A stretch of 64,000 bases of DNA, taken from contig OY743190.1 in the NCBI GenBank assembly GCA_963555705.1, positions 17,057,491-17,121,490 on the forward strand, in the 5' to 3' direction. The notes beneath the pieces are model-generated. The model was not told the DNA's origin, did not search any database, and worked only from the letters and a program-made list of their open reading frames with translations. Source of the DNA: Ligustrum vulgare (Eukaryota; Streptophyta; Magnoliopsida; Lamiales; Oleaceae). This document shows positions 1-11,374 of this stretch, piece after piece. How positions within the stretch are numbered: the stretch's first letter is position 1; every line of letters begins with the position of its first letter. The position numbers and the translations under genes are program-made.

Positions 1-1329
1 ATTAAATGATTATGTTTACAATATGCCAACTTTATACATCTATTTAAACCCATCTCTTTTACACACAACTCTACACATATACACTTATTTTCAATCTCTT
101 GACAAAATCCACAAGTAAGAGAAATTCAAGGTGGTTAAGAAAGTTTTGGTCCATTTACTACTACACTTCATTTTAATCTTTTAAAAGGTAAGTATATCTT
201 ATGTTTTTATGAAAAGTAAGTATGTTTTTATGAAAGGTAAATACACCTTATGTTTTTATGACAAGTAAGTATATCTTATGTTTTTATGAAAAGTAAGTAT
301 GTTTTTATGAAAGGTAAATACACCTTATGTTTTTATGACAAGTAAGTATATCTTATGTTTTTATGAAAAGTAAGTATGTTTTTATGAAAGGTAAATACAC
401 CTTATGTTTTTATGAAAAGTAAGTATGTTTTTATGACAAGTAAGTATATCTTATGTTTTTATGAAAAGTAAGTATGTTTTTATGAAAGGTAAATACACCT
501 TATGTTTTTATGAAAAGTAAGTATGTTTTTATGACAAGTAAGTATATCTTATGTTTTTATGAAAAGTAAGTATGTTTTTATGAAAGGTAAATACACCTTA
601 TGTTTTTATGAAAAGTAAGTATGTTTTTATGACAAGTAAGTATATCTTATGTTTTTATGAAAAGTAAGTATGTTTTTATGAAAGGTAAATACACCTTATG
701 TTTTTATGACAAGTAAGTATATCTTATGTTTTTATGAAAAGTAAGTATGTTTTTATGAAAGGTAAATACACCTTATGTTTTTATGACAAGTAAGTATATC
801 TTATGTTTTTATGAAAATGTTTGGATCATTGCTATGAAATCAATCTCACAAGATTGTTATGGGTTCCATATGATATGTTTATGATTATGTTAAGGGGACC
901 GGAGTTTAGTAGCGCTACACATAAGAATTCTTGCCATTTAAGTTCGGTAAAATTCTTGTGTCTCCCTATGTTTATGAGTATTTCGATCCTATCCTATGTT
1001 ATGATGAAAATGATCCATATGCTTTCAAAAGAAAATTTATGCTTGGTATACTTACTGGGATTTTATAAATCTCACTCCACGATATTTACCATTTTCAGAT
1101 AATTGAAGGTTCGAGGCGGTCAACATGGAAGTGGCAAAAGTGGTTAAGATTGATGAGATAATTATGTTGAACTTTATGTAAGAAAATTATGTTCTATTTT
1201 TATTCACAAATAAAATTATGGGATTCTAATTATTCTTTTGAATAATTTTACATTACTATTTAAGTCTCGATAATATGATATGAGTCACTTTTAGTGGCAC
1301 TCGAATGGTCGAGAATTCGGGTCGTCACA
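1..1329 (+). mobile_element. Possible LTR or leader relic around the minisatellite
   Basis: A TATA-like TATTTAAA near 51 is followed by pyrimidine- and CA-rich sequence resembling the transcribed start of an LTR. The block appears to end at 1329 in GGGTCGTCACA, a CA-terminated end of the kind found on plant LTRs. No partner LTR, primer-binding site or coding domain is visible, and the left end lies outside the window. The reading frame over 821-1102 has no recognisable domain. The retroelement assignment is inference. Confidence 0.3.
184..812. repeat. Minisatellite with 77/98-bp higher-order units
   Basis: Three short monomers alternate without interruption: A (21 bp, GAAAAGTAAGTATGTTTTTAT), B (28 bp, starting GAAAGGTAAATACACC) and C (28 bp, starting GACAAGTAAGTATATC). 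The order is CAB, CAB, CABA, CABA, CABA, CAB, CAB, C, with unit starts at 184, 260, 337, 435, 533, 631, 708 and 785. Copies are almost identical, so the array was amplified recently. All monomers end in GTTTTTAT. Confidence 0.95.
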
Positions 1330-1926
1330 CTTTCTATGCATATTTGATTCTAATATTGGTAAATAGGAAAGGAATTACAATGAACAATCTCAACATGGGT
1401 GATGAATACATGCTTGGAGAATATTCAAGTTGTGAAATTTGTTACATGATGCATTGTAATGGACAATGTTTGTATTCGGGCAATAAATTGTTTACGTCGA
1501 AACTTTTTAATTTGTTCAAATCCACAATCATTTGAAATAATTCTTGCTCCAAAATTTCATAATCATCGTCCAAGATATTTTCTTAAAATAAAAATTTTAA
1601 TGTAAGAACTAATTACAATTAGAAACTGAATACCATTATTGAGCTAGTTTCAACTCAAAATTTTAGACGAATATGTGTCTTTGAGCTCGCTTTGGAATAT
1701 AAAAATTCATTCGTTGGCAATCCGAGATTTCAAACTGTATCAAACCTCAAAAAACGGTTTTATTCAGAAAATGAAATGGTTTGGTTTGAAATATTACTAC
1801 AAACCGCCCAAACCAAACCGTGTTAACCCCTACAACAAAGTGAGAATTTCATATTATGGCATGTTTTATAACGCTTATTTACTCTCTCCTCGAATCAAAA
1901 ATTTGCATTGTAAAATAAACACTTAA
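1330..1926. other. AT-rich intergenic sequence
   Basis: No gene is recognised. Around 1775-1836 a stretch rich in GGTTTGG and CCAAACC ends in AACCCCTA, which looks like one end of a hAT-type MITE. No matching left end or target duplication was found. Confidence 0.4.
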
Positions 1927-2048
1927 ATATAGGATCTCTAATGTCCACGTACTCTGAACAATCAAACAATAGATGAAAAATTTAATGATATAGGATCTCT
2001 AATGTCCACGTACTTTGAACAATCAAACAATAGATGAAAAATTTAATG
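1927..2048. repeat. Tandem duplication, 2 x 61 bp
   Basis: A 61-bp unit beginning ATATAGGATCTCTAATGTCC occurs at 1927-1987 and 1988-2048 with a single visible difference (ACTCTG against ACTTTG). AT-rich sequence without recognisable features fills 2049-2255. Confidence 0.9.
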
Positions 2049-2255
2049 ATATAGATCATGCGTATAAAAGATAAGATTCACTGTTTTGACCATTTACAAT
2101 GGAAAACAACACGTATAAGAAACGAATTCGATAATCATAAAAAAAAAAGAAAAAAGAAAAACTAAAATTGTGAGATTGACAATAGTTTGATAAATAATTT
2201 GACATAGAAAAGAACTTTATTATGTATATGTAACAAAGAACTTAAAAGTAGGATT

Positions 2256-3021
2256 ATGATGAGAATCAAGGAAGTCAATCGAGTCAAAATCAAACAAGTC
2301 AACCCTCGATAAGAATACCGGTGGGGTCTATGACAAGATCCAATGTCAAAGAGGTCCAATAGTCGATGGCGGGACTCATTTTCAAGCTCCGAAATCAAGT
2401 CCGTGTGGAAGAGAGCAAGATTGAGGTCAATTGCTTATTTTTCAAAGCTCAGGAAATTTCGATCGGTCGAAAGTCACCTCAGTCGACCGAAACTCTGCAG
2501 AGATTTTAGAGGTAGCCTCAGTCTGGTTCGGATGAGCCTCATACGACCGAAAGTGCCATTTCGGTCGACCCTGTGTTCTACTGAAATGTTTTCGGTCTAT
2601 CGAACCGGTCTACCGAAAGTTCCCGGATTTAAAAAACGGGGTTTTGTGCAATTTTTCAAACTTCTTACTTTCACTTTTGTATTACAAATTTTAAATTGGC
2701 TTCAAACCCTAGCTTAGATTTGGCATTAAGAATAGTCCTTGGCTCATTTGAGAGGTAATCAACATTTCTTACTTGTAATATCTTCTTGGAATTTTCTTCA
2801 ACTTATATATTGAGAATTTGTCTTGTATGTTTGTTGTTGTTTATTTCACAATATTTTGGTATTTGTCTTAATCTCTCAATTGGGCTAGGGTTCATCTTCC
2901 TTAGAATTTGGCTGGGTTAAACTTGGCTCAATATCATTCATTTATTACCATTTTTAGCTTTCTTGGGTTGATACAAACATTGTTGTGAGAATTTTTGGTT
3001 TAATCACCAAGGGGGTTCACA
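2256..3021 (+). mobile_element. Truncated 3' end of gypsy element, copy A (LTR 2645-3021)
   Basis: This stretch matches 10098-10862 of the downstream full-length element: the end of the polyprotein region, a tail rich in CGGTCGACCG-like palindromes, a purine tract ending in CGGGG, and an LTR running from TGTGCAATTT to GGTTCACA. It is closer to the 3' LTR at 10487 than to the 5' LTR at 3553. The rest of this copy is missing upstream of 2256. Confidence 0.88.
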
Positions 3022-3552
3022 TCAGATTATTTATGACAAAATTTAATACAACTTGATTATATATTAAATATAAATGTAAAATAAAATTCGGCATTGGATT
3101 TGTAGGACTGAACAAAATTATTCATCCATAAGATTAAGACTAATAAAATATCACAATCATTATAAAAAATTATTTACGTATTAAACGTAACTTTCTATAA
3201 AAAAAAAATTCATTAATTTAATAAAACGCAATACAAAGGAATTCGAAATTTTAGATGTACTAAATAACTAAAAAATAAGATTATTTATAAAAAGATTTTA
3301 TATAATAAGGTTTATTTAGTATTAGATATGTAATACAATTTCGATATACTTTTGAATTGAAAATTTTACATTGAATTTGTATGACTGAACACAAATACTT
3401 ATTTGTAAGATTCAAAACATTAAAAGATTAGAATAATTTTGAGAAAATAGAGGTTTAAACACAAATAACCAAATATAAATAAGTAAAAAAACTCTCCATA
3501 AAAATTCTCTATAATTAAGCTTCATTCCATCATTGGTCGGAAGTAGCAGTAG
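3022..3552. repeat. Duplicated flank, copy 1
   Basis: AT-rich sequence following LTR copy A from TCAGATTATTTATGAC to GTAGCAGTAG. It recurs after the 3' LTR of the full element (10863-11374) with small indels. It contains no gene. The next base begins the TGTG of the 5' LTR at 3553. Confidence 0.9.
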
Positions 3553-3930
3553 TGTGCAATTTTTCAGACTTCTTACTTTCATTTTTTTATTACAAATTGT
3601 AAATTGACTTCAAACCCTAGCTTAGATTTGGCATTAAGAACACTCCTCGGCTCATTTGAGAGGTAATAACCTTTCTTACTTGTAATATCTTTTTTGGAAT
3701 TTTCTTCAACTTATATATTGATAATTTGTCTTGTATATTTGTTGTTATTTATTCCATAATATCTTAATATTTGTCTTAATCTCTCAATTGGGTTAGGGTT
3801 CATCTTCCTTAGAATTTTGGTTGGGTTAAACTTGGGTCAAGATTATCCATTTATTACCATTTTTAGCTTTCTTAGATTGTTATAAACATTGTTGTGGGAA
3901 TTTTTGATTTAATCACCAAGGAGGTTCACA
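3553..3930 (+). repeat. 5' LTR of gypsy element (378 bp)
   Basis: It starts TGTGCAATTTTTC and ends GGTTCACA, with the canonical TG and CA termini. A primer-binding site follows within a few bases. It is more diverged from the copies at 2645 and 10487 than those two are from each other. Confidence 0.9.
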
Positions 3931-3933
3931 TCA

Positions 3934-3950
3934 TTTGATATCAGAACTTG
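3934..3950 (+). other. Primer-binding site, initiator tRNA-Met type
   Basis: TTTGATATCAGAACTTG just after the 5' LTR matches the plant consensus TGGTATCAGAGC with a few changes. This fixes the LTR end and the plus-strand orientation. Confidence 0.8.
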
Positions 3951-4370
3951 GCTCTAAAATTAGTAGTCTTATCTTTAAATTTTGTTGTTCCTTTTACTCT
4001 CCATATCAAAAAAAAAAAAAAAAACGTTAATTGAAAAACACTTGGGGAAAATTTGAAGCCCATGAATATTTCTTGATTTCTACATATTGGGTATTATTGT
4101 TGTTATCAATTTGAAATTTATTGGGGGTTACATTTGAACAAACACTTGAAAATCATAAACTATTCAAGTTTGCCTCATAAGTGTTCGACAAAATGTCTCA
4201 AAGAGTGTTTTCACGTTGAATCCTACCTTTCATTTACCAAACACATTCCTAGTTGATCCCTTGTATCTTTTATCAAGATTATCGTGACTATATCCTTAAA
4301 ACCATGTTGATCAAATTCAATTCCTTACTTTCGTGTATAATAACAAGAAAATAAATTTTACTTGCTATTG

Positions 4371-5360
4371 TGATGTGATCCGATATGGGGATCACGAAGA
4401 ACACGCGGAAATAAACGCCGGAAAGTTCTAAAATCCAATTAGTAGACGATAACAATGTAACCCCGACCTCACGACGCAAGAACTATGTGTATATTAAACC
4501 CAAAACCCGTTACGATGCGGAGATAAGAACCACAGAGGGGGAACGCCACAAAGGTTGTCAAATCCTTTGATAAGTTCGAGTTTGTTCAACGAGAACAAGA
4601 AGAAAATTAAGGGAATACCTCACCTTCAATATATTAAATCTCAAGAATAAAAGTTGTTTTACATAATGCTGAATAAAGCCTTTAAATAAGCTAACAAAAT
4701 AAAGCAACCCAAATAAACTAGGATTAAAACTAAACTAAACCGCCTAAATTAGGTTAAAAGTGCGGCGCCTAGTTACGCCCGTAACTTATATGTTTACGGC
4801 CGTAAGTGACTTACGGGTTTAAAAAAATAAAACATAGGTTACCGCCATGATAATTTCTTTTATCGTAAGCGACTCTCTGAACAAAATTAAAAAAAGTGAC
4901 TAAACTCTGGTTACGACCGTGAGTATTTTTGGTTACGACCGTAAGTTCTTCCACTTTAGTTACGGCCGTGAGATCATGCATTACAGCCGTGATCGCTCTT
5001 CTGCATAATTTCACCATGATAATGTTACGGCCGTAAATTTGGGTGTTACGGTCGTAAGTCAGCTTCTGCATTATTTTCTTGTTGTTCTTTGATCCAAATG
5101 CATTGTAATGACTTTGGCTCCTCTTCTACTTTGTTATGCAATGTAAATGAGGTATTTGCACTCGAGCACTCATCCATCCACGCTTGCATAAATCCTTGCA
5201 TCGCCTGCTTGATTCTTTTGGCTCTTTGCCTCGTTATTGGTCCCGCGGGCATGTGCAATGGGTCAACGCTCTTCGAGCCACACCGGAACTCATCATATTG
5301 TGTCAATCTTTCCTTTGCTTCCTTGTTGTTTGTGGAATTTGTGCTACACAAGAATTGAAT
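4371..5360 (-). mobile_element. Nested reversed fragment of a second gypsy family
   Basis: Read on the minus strand this is the end of a gypsy polyprotein (5366 to 5046) running into an LTR-like block full of ACGGCCGTAA palindromes and ending CGGATCACATCA at 4371. The LTR block resembles 38880-39821 in this window. The plus strand resumes the host gag leader after about 5365. The start of its LTR (TGATGTGATCC) is missing, so it is a truncated copy. No target duplication was found. Confidence 0.8.
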
Positions 5361-5366
5361 TCTCAA
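5046..5366 (-). pseudogene. Polyprotein C-terminus of the nested gypsy fragment
   Basis: The 106-residue frame contains PAGPITRQRAKRIKQAMQGF, a motif typical of the extreme C-terminus of plant gypsy polyproteins. It is the only coding remnant of this copy and reads directly into the palindrome-rich LTR block. The frame on the opposite strand over the same bases is a shadow. Confidence 0.75.
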
Positions 5367-5515
5367 CTTAGTTTAATTACGTTCCTTGGAGAGTTTGGAT
5401 AAGAAAACTTGGAGTGGTAAAAGGCAAGAGTAATGAGCTCATTAGAGGGTAAAAGCCTAATTGAATGAAACACGAGTGAAAATATTTTGTGAGGACACTT
5501 TCACACTTACACTCC

Positions 5516-6803
5516 ATGGCTAATACACATACTTCAAGTGGAAAAGATTCTAATGCACAAACTCAAGAGTTGAGGGATATGATACAAGCTCTCACGGTTA
5601 CCATGGTGGATATGGAAGGAAGGTTGGAGGGGAGGTTAGCAAGGTTGGAGACTAGGAGGGAAATTTCACCCCAAGGGATGATAATGTTAGGAGGGGTGAT
5701 AGGAGAAGGGCTAGAGATGAGTATGAGGATGTTGATGTTGATGTTGATGATGATGAATTGGAGAGTGAAGGGGGGTAGTGACCAAAATTGGAACATGGGT
5801 AGGAATAGAGGAGGTAGGAATGTGAGGAAAGTTGGTCGAGGTCATGAGAAGGGATGGAGTGGATGGTAATCTTGGAAGCATAAAGATAAAAATCACTTCT
5901 TTCCGTGGGAAGAGTGATCCGGATGCCTACTTAGAATGGGAGAGGAAAATGGAATTGATTTTTGAATGTCATAGGTACTCCGAGGATAAGAAGGTTAAGC
6001 TAGTGGTAGTGGAGTTTGCCGACTATGCCTTAGCTTGGTGGGATAATCTATTGCTCACTAGGAGGAGGAATCTAGAGGGTAGTGTGGATACTTGGGATGA
6101 GTTGAAGAGTCTTATGAGGAGAAGATTTGTACCTAGTCACTACTATAAGGGGCTCTATTAAAGATTACAAACTCTTACTCAAGGATCTAGAGGGGTTGAA
6201 GATTATTACAAGGAGTTGGATAAGGCCTTGATGAGGGCTAATATAGAGGAGGATAGAGAGGCCACCATGGCTCGATTTATGAGTGGGTTGAATAGGGAGA
6301 TAGACAATGTGGTGGAGTTACACCATTATGTGGAGATGGAGGAGTTGGTGCACATGGCTATCAAAGTGGAGGCTCAATTGAAAAAGAAAGGACAAGAAAT
6401 TTTTTTGGGGGATCCTAGTTCCACTTGAAAATCTAAGTGGGGGAGTGATAAGGTTGATAAAACCCCACTTAAGGACAAAATTGAAACATCCAATGGGAAG
6501 GAAGTTGGCTTCGTCAAGGATAAGCCCAATGTTGTTCCTACCGCTTCTAGGAGTCGGGATATTGAATACTTCAAATGTAGAGGTCGGGGGCATTATTCTC
6601 GAGAGTGCCCTAACAATAGGGTGATGATCATTAAGAATGGTGAGTGGTACTCAGAAGATGAAGAGGACAGAGAGAGAGTGCAAGGTGGGGATGATAGTGA
6701 TGGTGAGGAAGAAGATGTGGAGGGAGTTGTTAGTCCACCCAAGTCCTTGGTCACCATTAGGTCTCTCAACACCCAGGCAAAGGTGAGTGAGACGATTAAG
6801 TAA
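5516..6803 (+). pseudogene. gag of the gypsy element, interrupted
   Basis: The start at 5516 (MANTHTSSGKDS) follows an A-rich leader. The capsid (retrotrans_gag-type) part around 5870-6160 shows AYLEWERKMELIFE and ALAWWDNL. A stop at 6159 interrupts it, and the frame resumes with GVEDYYKELDKAL. A zinc knuckle near 6566-6612 reads YFKCRGRGHYSRECPN, where Tyr replaces the first Cys of CX2CX4HX4C. An acidic tail follows to a stop at 6803. Gag would package element RNA, but stops and the damaged knuckle argue that it is dead. Confidence 0.85.
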
Positions 6804-6833
6804 AGAGAAAATATTTTCCACACTAGGTGTCTT

Positions 6834-7280
6834 GTGAGGGACAAAGCTTGTATTCTCATCATTGATGGAGGAAGTTGCACCAATGTGGCTAGTACTAGTA
6901 TGGTGGAGAAGTTGGGATTACCCTTAATGCCACATCCTAGTCCTTATAAGTTACAATGGTTGAGTGATTATGGTGAGTTGAAGGTAAGTAAGCAAGTACT
7001 TCTTACTTTCAACATTGGGACATATGAAGACCAAATACTTTGTGATGTGGTTTCCATGCATATATTATCGGGTAGGTCATGGCAAGATAATAGGAGAGTA
7101 TTGCATGATGGAAGGAAAAATATGTATAGCTTCCAAATGAATGGGAAGCCCGTAACACTATTACCTTTGAGTCCAGAAGAAGTTTATAAAGATCAATTGA
7201 AACTCAAAAGGGAGGAGGAAGAGGAAAAAGAAAGAAGAAGAAAAAAAGATAGAGTTGAGTTGGGCACAAAAAGAGAATGA
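6834..7280 (+). pseudogene. Aspartic protease region of the gypsy element
   Basis: The frame shows ILIIDGGSCTNVAST, the DGG version of the D-S/T-G active site found in many plant gypsy proteases, followed by VEKLGLPL and a Lys/Glu-rich linker. It matures the polyprotein in active relatives. It is separated from gag by a stop and from the RT by several stops in 7281-7500. Confidence 0.82.
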
Positions 7281-7499
7281 AAAAAAGGGGAGAAAAGTGG
7301 TGAAAAAAATGAAGGGGTGAAAGAGAAAAGAAAGGGAGCAAAAGATGTTGAGAAAAAATATTTTTTTATGCTAGTAAGGGAGATGTGGAAATAGCGTTAA
7401 AAGTAAAGCATCACATCCTTTTAATGGTGTATAAGGAGTCTCTCCTTACACTTGATGAACCTCAAACTTCCTCCCCACTTTAGCTACTTCTTTGTTGTA

Positions 7500-8400
7500 G
7501 AAGTTTGAAGATTTCTTCCCGGAGGAGATGACTAGTGGACTTCCACCCATTAGGGGCATCGAGCATCAAATTGACTTCATTCCCTGAGCTGTCATCTCAA
7601 ATAGACAGGCATACCGAAGCAACCCAGAAGAGACCAAGGAACTCCAAAAGCAAGTCGAGGAGTTGATGAGCAAAGCATATGTTCGTGAGAGCATGAGTCC
7701 TTGTGCCATTGTCGTGCTACTAGTTCCCAAAAAGGATGGAACATATATAATGTGCTTCAATTTTCGAGCCATTAACAGCATAACAGTAAAGTATCGACAC
7801 CCCATTCCTAGGTTAGACGATATGCTAGATGAATTGCATGATTCTTGCATTTTAGCAAAATTGATTTGAGGAGTGGATACTACCAAATTGGGATGAGAGA
7901 AGGAGATGAATGGAAAATCGCTTTTAAAACTAAATATGGGTTATATGAGTGGTTGGTTATGCCCTTCGGTCTCACTAATGCACCGAGCACTTTTATGAGA
8001 TTAATGAATTATGTTTTGCATGCATTCATTTGAAAATTTGTGGTAGTTTACTTCGATGATATTTTGATTTATAGCAAGAATTTGAATTAGCATATTGAAC
8101 ACTTGAGAAGTGTACTTTTTGTTTTAAAAGAAGAAAAATTGTATGCAAATCTCAAAAAGTGTAATTTTTGCATGGAGAGTGTTGTTTTTCTTGGATTTGT
8201 AGTTAGTACTAAGGGGATAGAGGTTGATGAGGAGAAGATCAAAGCCATTAAGGAATAGCCCACTCCCACAAGTGTCACCGAGGTAAGAAATTTTCATGGA
8301 TTAGCTAATTTTTACCGTCATTTTGTCAAAGATTTTAGCACACTAGTTTCACCACTTACCGAGATTGTTAAAATGCATGTTGTTTTAAAGGGGGGGGGGG
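7500..8400 (+). pseudogene. Reverse transcriptase of the gypsy element, broken
   Basis: Recognisable segments in order are LVPKKDGTYIMCFNFRAINS, a frameshift near 7855, [39 protein letters not shown], a stop at 8032, VVYFDDILIYS (catalytic YFDD at 8049-8060) and FLGFVVSTKGIEVDEEKI. The catalytic Asp pair survives, but there are at least four stops (7587, 8032, 8088 and 8256, approximately) and a frameshift. A run of about 11 G at 8390-8401 marks the joint with RNase H and is a likely frameshift site. Confidence 0.9.
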
Positions 8401-8439
8401 GAGGCACAAGAAAAGACGTTTAAAGAAATAAAGGAAAGA

Positions 8440-9549
8440 TTGTGCACCGCCCCGGTTTTATCTTTGCCTAACTTTGACAAAACTTTTGATATTGAATGTG
8501 ATGCTTTAGGCACATGTATTGGAGCAGTTTTGATGCAAGAAAAAAGTCCGGTTGCCTACTTTATCGAGAAGCTCAATGGAGCCTCCTTGAACTACCCCAC
8601 CTATGACAAGGAGATCTATGTGTTGGTGAGAGTATTAGAGACATGGAACCATTACTTGTGGCCTAGGGAGTTCGGCATCCACATCAACCATGAATCGTTG
8701 AAGCACTTGAAGGGGCAAGGGAAGTTGAGCAAGAGGCATGCCAAATGGTTGGAGTACGGGGAAACATTTCCCTTTGCCATCAAATATAAACAAGGTAAGG
8801 AGAATGTGGTAGTTGATGTCCTCTCTAGAAGGTATGCCGTTATTACTACTTTGAGTGCCAAATTATTGGGTTTTGAAAGTATTAAAGACTTGTACGTGCA
8901 TGATGTGGATTTTGCAAGTATATTTGTTTCATGTGAAAGGGTTGCATGTGATAAATATTATAGGCATGAGGGGTTTTTATTTCGTGAAGGTAAACTTTGT
9001 GTGCCAAATTGCTCATTGAGGGAGTTGACAGCGAGGGAGGCCCATGGGGGAGGTTTAATGGGTCACTTTGGGGTGAGGAGGACCTTGAAAATCTTACAAG
9101 AACACTTCTTTTGGCCTAAAATGAGAAGGGGTGTTGGGAGAATTTGTTCTAGGTGCATAACTTGTAGGAAGGCCAAGTCCAAGATAGCACCGCATGGATT
9201 ATATACACATCTACCCGTTCCTAGTGAACCATGGGCCGATATCTCTATGGACTTTATTTTAAGTCTACCTAGGTCTAAGAAGGGGAGCGATTCCATCTTT
9301 GTGATAGTTGATCAATTTAGTAAAATGTTACACTTCCTTGCTTGTCATAAAACTAATGATACCACTCACATAGCCGACCTATTCTTTAAGGAGGTAGCGA
9401 GACTCCACGGGATCCCTATGAGCATTGTGTCGGATAGGGATGTCAAATTTCTTAGCCACTTTTGGAAGGTTTTTGGGGAAAATAGGGGACTAAACTTTTA
9501 TTTTCCACAACTTTCCATCCCCAAACCGAAACGGTTAATAGAACATTAA
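8440..9549 (+). pseudogene. RNase H and integrase of the gypsy element
   Basis: This is the longest open piece of pol (369 codons). RNase H appears as [18 protein letters not shown] and [14 protein letters not shown] text. The integrase HHCC finger is seen as H..H in [18 protein letters not shown] and [11 protein letters not shown]. The catalytic core shows [10 protein letters not shown] (Asp 1) and [19 protein letters not shown] (Asp 2). The frame is lost at about 9540, just before the region of the catalytic Glu. Confidence 0.9.
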
Positions 9550-10351
9550 CACAACTCCTTCGTACTATCCTTAAAGGCAATCTAAAGAATTGGGAAGAGT
9601 TCCTACCTTTTGCTGAATTTGAGTATAATCGAAGTGTTCATTCTACTACTTCTTTTTCTCCATTTGAGATTGTTTATGGCTTTAACCCATTAACTCCTTT
9701 GGATCTGATTCCTTTGCCTATTGATGAAAGAAGTAGTTTAGATGGGAAGAGAAAGGCGGAGCTAGTCAAATCTCTCCACGAGAAGGTCAAACTCCAAATC
9801 GAGAAGAAGAATGAACAGTATTCCTCTAGTTCCAACAAAGGTAGAAAGCGAGTGTCATTCGAGCCTGGTGATTGTGTGTGGTTACATTTGAGGAAGGAGC
9901 GGTTCTCGAATCAAAGAAAGTCAAAATTGCAACCACATGGTGATGGCCCCTTTCAAATCAACGAGAAGATTAATGACAATGCCTACAAGCTTGACCTCCC
10001 AGGTGAGTACAATGTATTGACTTCTTTTAATGTTTCTGACTTATCTTCTTTTGATGCAGGTGAAGATTCGAGGTCGAATCCTTTTAAGAGGGAGGGAATG
10101 ATGAGAATCAAGGGAGTCAATCAAGTCAAAGTCAAACAAGTCAACCCTCTATAAGAATACCAGTGGGGCCTATGACGAGATCCAAGGCCAAAGAGGTCCA
10201 AGAGTCGATGGCGGGACTCATTTTCAAGCTTCGAAATCAAGTCCTAGTGGAAGAGAGCAAGATTGAGGTCAATTGCTTATTTTTGGAAGCTCGGGAAATT
10301 CCGGTCGACAGAAAGTCACCTCGATCGATCGAAACTCTGCAGAGATTTTAG
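9550..10351 (+). pseudogene. Integrase C-terminus and tail of the gypsy polyprotein
   Basis: After a frameshift the reading continues with LRTILKGNLKNWEEFLPFAE, FEIVYGFNPLTPLDLI and RVSFEPGDCVWLHLRKERF, the GPY-type end of a gypsy integrase. A stop at 10154 precedes GPMTRSKAKEVQESMAGLIF in the next frame, the usual last motif of the polyprotein. The same tail recurs, truncated, in the copy beginning at 2256. Confidence 0.85.
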
Positions 10352-10472
10352 AGGTAGCCTCAGTCTGGTTCGGATGAGCCTTATACGACCGAAAGTGCCA
10401 TTTCGGTCGACCCTGTGTTCTACTGAAATGTTTTCGGTCTATCGAACCGGTCGACCGAAAGTTCCCGGATTT

Positions 10473-10483
10473 AAAAAACGGGG
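10473..10483 (+). other. Polypurine tract of the gypsy element
   Basis: AAAAAACGGGG lies three bases before the TGTG of the 3' LTR, the usual place for priming of plus-strand DNA. The equivalent tract precedes LTR copy A. Confidence 0.7.
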
Positions 10484-10486
10484 TTT

Positions 10487-10862
10487 TGTGCAATTTTTCA
10501 AACTTCTTACTTTCACTTTTGTATTACAAATTTTAAATTGGCTTCAAACCCTAGCTTAGATTTGGCATTAAGAATAGTCCTTGGCTCATTTGAGAGGTAA
10601 TCAACATTTCTTACTTGTAATATCTCCTTGGAATTTTCTTCAACTTATATATTGAGAATTTGTCTTGTATGTTTGTTGTTGTTTATTCCACAACATCTTG
10701 GTATTTGTCTTAATCTCTCCATTGTGCTAGGGTTCATCTTCCTTAGAATTTTGGCTAGTTAAACTTGGATCAAGATTATCCATTTATTACCATTTTTAGC
10801 TTTCTTGGGTTGATACAAACATTGCTGTGGAAATTTTTGGATTAATCACCAAGGGGTTCACA
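10487..10862 (+). repeat. 3' LTR of gypsy element (376 bp)
   Basis: It starts TGTGCAATTT and ends GGGGTTCACA, and is nearly identical to copy A at 2645-3021. Confidence 0.9.
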
Positions 10863-11374
10863 TCAGATTATTTATGACAAAATTTAATGCAACTTGATTA
10901 AATATTCAATATAAATAAAAATGAAAATTCGGCATTAGATTTGTATGACTGAATAAAATTATTCATCCATAATATTAAGACCAATAAAAATCACAATCAT
11001 TATAAAAAATTATTTACGTATTAAATGTAACTTTCTATAAAAAAAGTTCAATAATTTAATAAAACGCAATACAAAGGAATTCAAATTTTTAGATGTACTA
11101 AATAACTAAAAAAAATAAGATTATTTATAAAAAGTGTTATATAATATGGTTTACAATTTCGATATAATTTTGAATTGAAAATCTTACATTGAATTTGTAT
11201 GACTGAACACAAATACTTATTTGTAAGATTCAAAATATTAAAAGATTAGAATAATTTTAAGAAAATAGAGGTTTAAACACAAATAATGAAATATAAATAA
11301 GTAAAAAAATTCTCCAAAAAAATTCTCTATAATTAAGCCTCATTCCATCATTGGTCGGAAGTAGCATTAGTGTG
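10863..11374. repeat. Duplicated flank, copy 2
   Basis: It matches 3022-3552 and is followed here by TGTGAACACAATAAAAGC, presumably the original flanking DNA. It holds no gene. Confidence 0.88.

Larger units (their letters stand above)
3553..10862 (+). mobile_element. Degenerate full-length Ty3/gypsy retrotransposon
   Basis: The order is 5' LTR, tRNA-Met-type primer site, leader with a nested insertion, gag, protease, reverse transcriptase, RNase H, integrase, polypurine tract and 3' LTR. This is the gypsy gene order, with integrase last. Coding regions carry many stops and frameshifts, so it is not autonomous. The LTRs differ clearly, for example AATAGTCCTTGG against AACACTCCTCGG, so the insertion is old. 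No 5-bp target duplication is seen (GTAG before, TCAGA after); the adjacent duplication may have removed it. Confidence 0.92.

Noticed and set aside
184..812. Regular repeats suggesting a CRISPR-like array
   Set aside because: Monomers abut with no unique spacers, and the context is a plant genome. It is a minisatellite.
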